NCBI RefSeq assembly: GCF_039555335.1
Contig: NC_092640.1
Span: forward strand, 37,207,569 to 37,271,568
Reading direction: 5' to 3'
Length of the DNA stretch: 64,000 nucleotides
DNA from: Amphiura filiformis
Lineage: Eukaryota > Echinodermata > Ophiuroidea > Amphilepidida > Amphiuridae
In this document: piece by piece, positions 62,031 to 64,000 of the stretch
How the letters are laid out: each line of letters opens with the position of its first letter
Position numbering within the stretch: the stretch's first letter is position 1
Made by a program: the position numbers and the translations under genes
Notes under the pieces: model-generated
The model's input: the letters and a program-made list of their open reading frames with translations, nothing else
What the model was told of the DNA's origin: nothing
The model's database searches: none

Positions 62031-62607
62031 ACTATTGTGAGATATTATACACCCGAAAACCAATCAAATTACGTGAATTCTTTACAAGACGCACCCATTG
62101 AATAAGAATGTTCCATAACCTTGGGACTGCAACTGCAAATATTAATAAAATATCATATTTTGACAGTAAACATTATCGAAATTGTTATTTCATTAGAAGA
62201 TTTTCAACAATTTTATTGTTAATTCAATATTGACCACTCTGAAAAGAATAATTCTATGTACCAATGACAAAGCTGGTTTTATCATGTCAACCGTGTCCAA
62301 TGGATTCACAGTTCAAAATGTACTAAATGCCCAAGGGTGGTTTTTAACTTTTTGTTCAAGATTAATAACAATAGTAATGATTACTTTATTCTTAAATATG
62401 ACAAAATATAAAGTATTTCCCGGTCTTTAGCTTAGCTCAAAATTCCCAGGGTGGTATATTTTACACGGAAAAACAATGGCGTGATCGACGGGAATTGTAT
62501 AAATAAACATTAATTTTCACCAGGTTCGCCGTCGCAAATAATAAAGGAGACAAGGAGAGGAGATAAGTTTAAGTGACCGCTTATGGGTTCGAATTTCAAC
62601 CAGCCTA

Positions 62608-62680
62608 ATCATGATGGCCAAGTGGTTAAGGCATAGGTCTCGTAAACCTGAGGTCCTAGGTTCGATTCCCAGGCGGGATC
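62608..62680 (+). tRNA. tRNA-Thr (CGT)-like gene, possibly decayed
   Basis: The 73-nt cloverleaf fits with D-arm GGCCAAGTGGTTAAGGC, anticodon arm TAGGT-CTCGTAA-ACCTG (anticodon CGT, five pairs including one G-U) and T-arm CTAGG-TTCGATT-CCCAG with one mismatch. The A and B boxes are good. The acceptor stem has two mismatches in seven pairs, so this may be a tRNA pseudogene or tRNA-derived SINE head. No intron; CCA not encoded. Confidence 0.5.
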
Positions 62681-62699
62681 AGGTATATTTTACATTTAC

Positions 62700-64000
62700 T
62701 AGTAGAAAATTTATAACGATAATTTTTTCAAAGCGATGAGAATTGGACAAAAGTATGAGATTTGAAAATTTTCTCATCCAAATGAATGAGAAATGTTAAT
62801 TAACGTGTCAACCACCTGTCACATAGTTTTAAATGAGGAATTTAAGTTTCAACCGTCATCCTTGCGTGCTATATATAACTACAATCAAGTGATAATTTGC
62901 TGGGATGCTTCCATAGTTTAATGACTCTCCCCGGTCCCCTTATTCAATGTTGTATAACAAACGCCGCAATTATTTAATGTGCTCTATGTCTGCTCCAACA
63001 TTGATTGGTGGGGGAGGGAGGGGATAAAACTTAGGCCTTTTTCTTTGTTTTTGTTTTTGTAGAAGTAACAATTTTGTGCTTTTAAGTTAAGGAACGCGTT
63101 ACGTTTTGCAAACGACAGCCAATAAGCTTCAAGCTTAGTCGTATGGATCATTCTACCGGTGATGTGCTCTCTAGTTCCATTAGGAAGCAAAAAACGAGCT
63201 ACAGTGACAATCTCTATACAGCGTGTTCCAATAAAATATCGGTCTGATGGCAAAAGTAAAAAAAATAAAAGCTTACCCAATATTTCTTTTAAGAAACTCC
63301 TCAAAAAAGTTCGGACATTTTTATTTCAAGCATCTATACCTCAGATTATTTGTGACATGTAACTAATGCAGCCACAGTGGATGGCTTGCGACGAATCCTG
63401 GTAATAAGGAATGGAAGAAATGCCATCTTACAGCAACATAAAACGCTGATACAACACCGCCGCCTCATTCAGAAAGAAAAACATACCAAATCGGGACATT
63501 TTAGAACAAATAAATGTTTCAACATTCATCAGTCATGCCTTAATTTTAAGAATGATAGCACTAGTGTTAAGCATGGGCTTTGATTTCAAAACACGTGAAT
63601 CGAATCATAGGAAAAGTTAAAAAAAATTAAGCGAACATTTCTTATAATGGCGTTACAGCCCTTCACCAGATATTCTTGTTATTGGTATATACTCTGTCTC
63701 TGTCTAAATAACTCGTATGTTTCAAAATCAAACTTGCATACATGAAATATTGAAATGTTGAAACAGTATTGGCCAAATCTTATTATTTGATACTGCTACG
63801 CTATGATTTATGTGGCTATTGTAAATTTTGAATTGTATTCGTGTATAAAAGAAAGCTGTTGAAATTAATTAACAAGATGCTTCATGAATGGAAGCAATAT
63901 ACCAACAGAGATATTTTACTTTTCACAGACAATGGTAATCGCTAATAACAATTTTAATAACATATGAAATAATCGGTAAATGAAAATGAAAACATCGAGT
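62700..64000. other. Terminal gene-poor stretch
   Basis: AT-rich. Open frames are short and mutually overlapping on both strands, with no family signature. A GTGTTCCAATAAAA stretch near 63222 resembles the TIR element end near 16235, a weak hint of a relic copy. Confidence 0.35.

Overview
The window looks like an AT-rich, intron-rich animal genome. The evidence is spliced genes with GT-AG introns, HYR, EGF and F5/8C domains, class A and class C GPCRs, CR1/Jockey-group LINEs, many MITEs, degenerate TTAGGG-type arrays and long microsatellites. HYR-rich secreted proteins and lineage-specific GPCRs suggest a marine invertebrate deuterostome. An echinoderm is my best guess, but that is inference and the species is not identified.

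Layout. Positions 1-3960 are gene-poor, with one foldback element flanked by TTAA. A single-exon class A GPCR lies at 3967-5037 (+). Positions 6985-10085 hold a LINE inserted into an older antisense LINE. Two paralogous ten-exon genes follow in tandem on the minus strand: gene A (11241-20196) and gene B (25229-38625). By manual splicing each reads as signal peptide, a short cysteine-bearing N-terminal region, EGF, five HYR domains, then a C-terminal F5/8C (discoidin) domain split over two exons. Exon lengths sum to 2034 bp (677 aa) and 2100 bp (699 aa). All introns are phase 1 except the phase-0 intron inside F5/8C. Between A and B (about 20.9-23.8 kb) lies a decayed duplicate of the class A GPCR locus. 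Upstream of B, 45360-45898 carries what looks like the first exon and first-intron sequence of a third family member.

A two-exon class C GPCR of the metabotropic-glutamate type (819 aa) lies at 47831-51583 (-). It keeps the residues that hold the amino-acid backbone but, by eye, lacks those that hold glutamate's side chain. From 51.6 kb to the end I see no convincing protein gene. That stretch holds a long foldback, a recent 1.38-kb tandem duplication, microsatellites, another foldback and a tRNA-Thr-like sequence.

Together, genes A and B are probably secreted adhesive or pattern-binding matrix proteins, and the two GPCRs are probably chemosensory or orphan receptors. Nothing in the sequence links the receptors functionally to the HYR genes. 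The most unusual material is the complete HYR/F5/8C gene pair with its unrecognised N-terminal domain, and the number of foldback elements packed into their introns.
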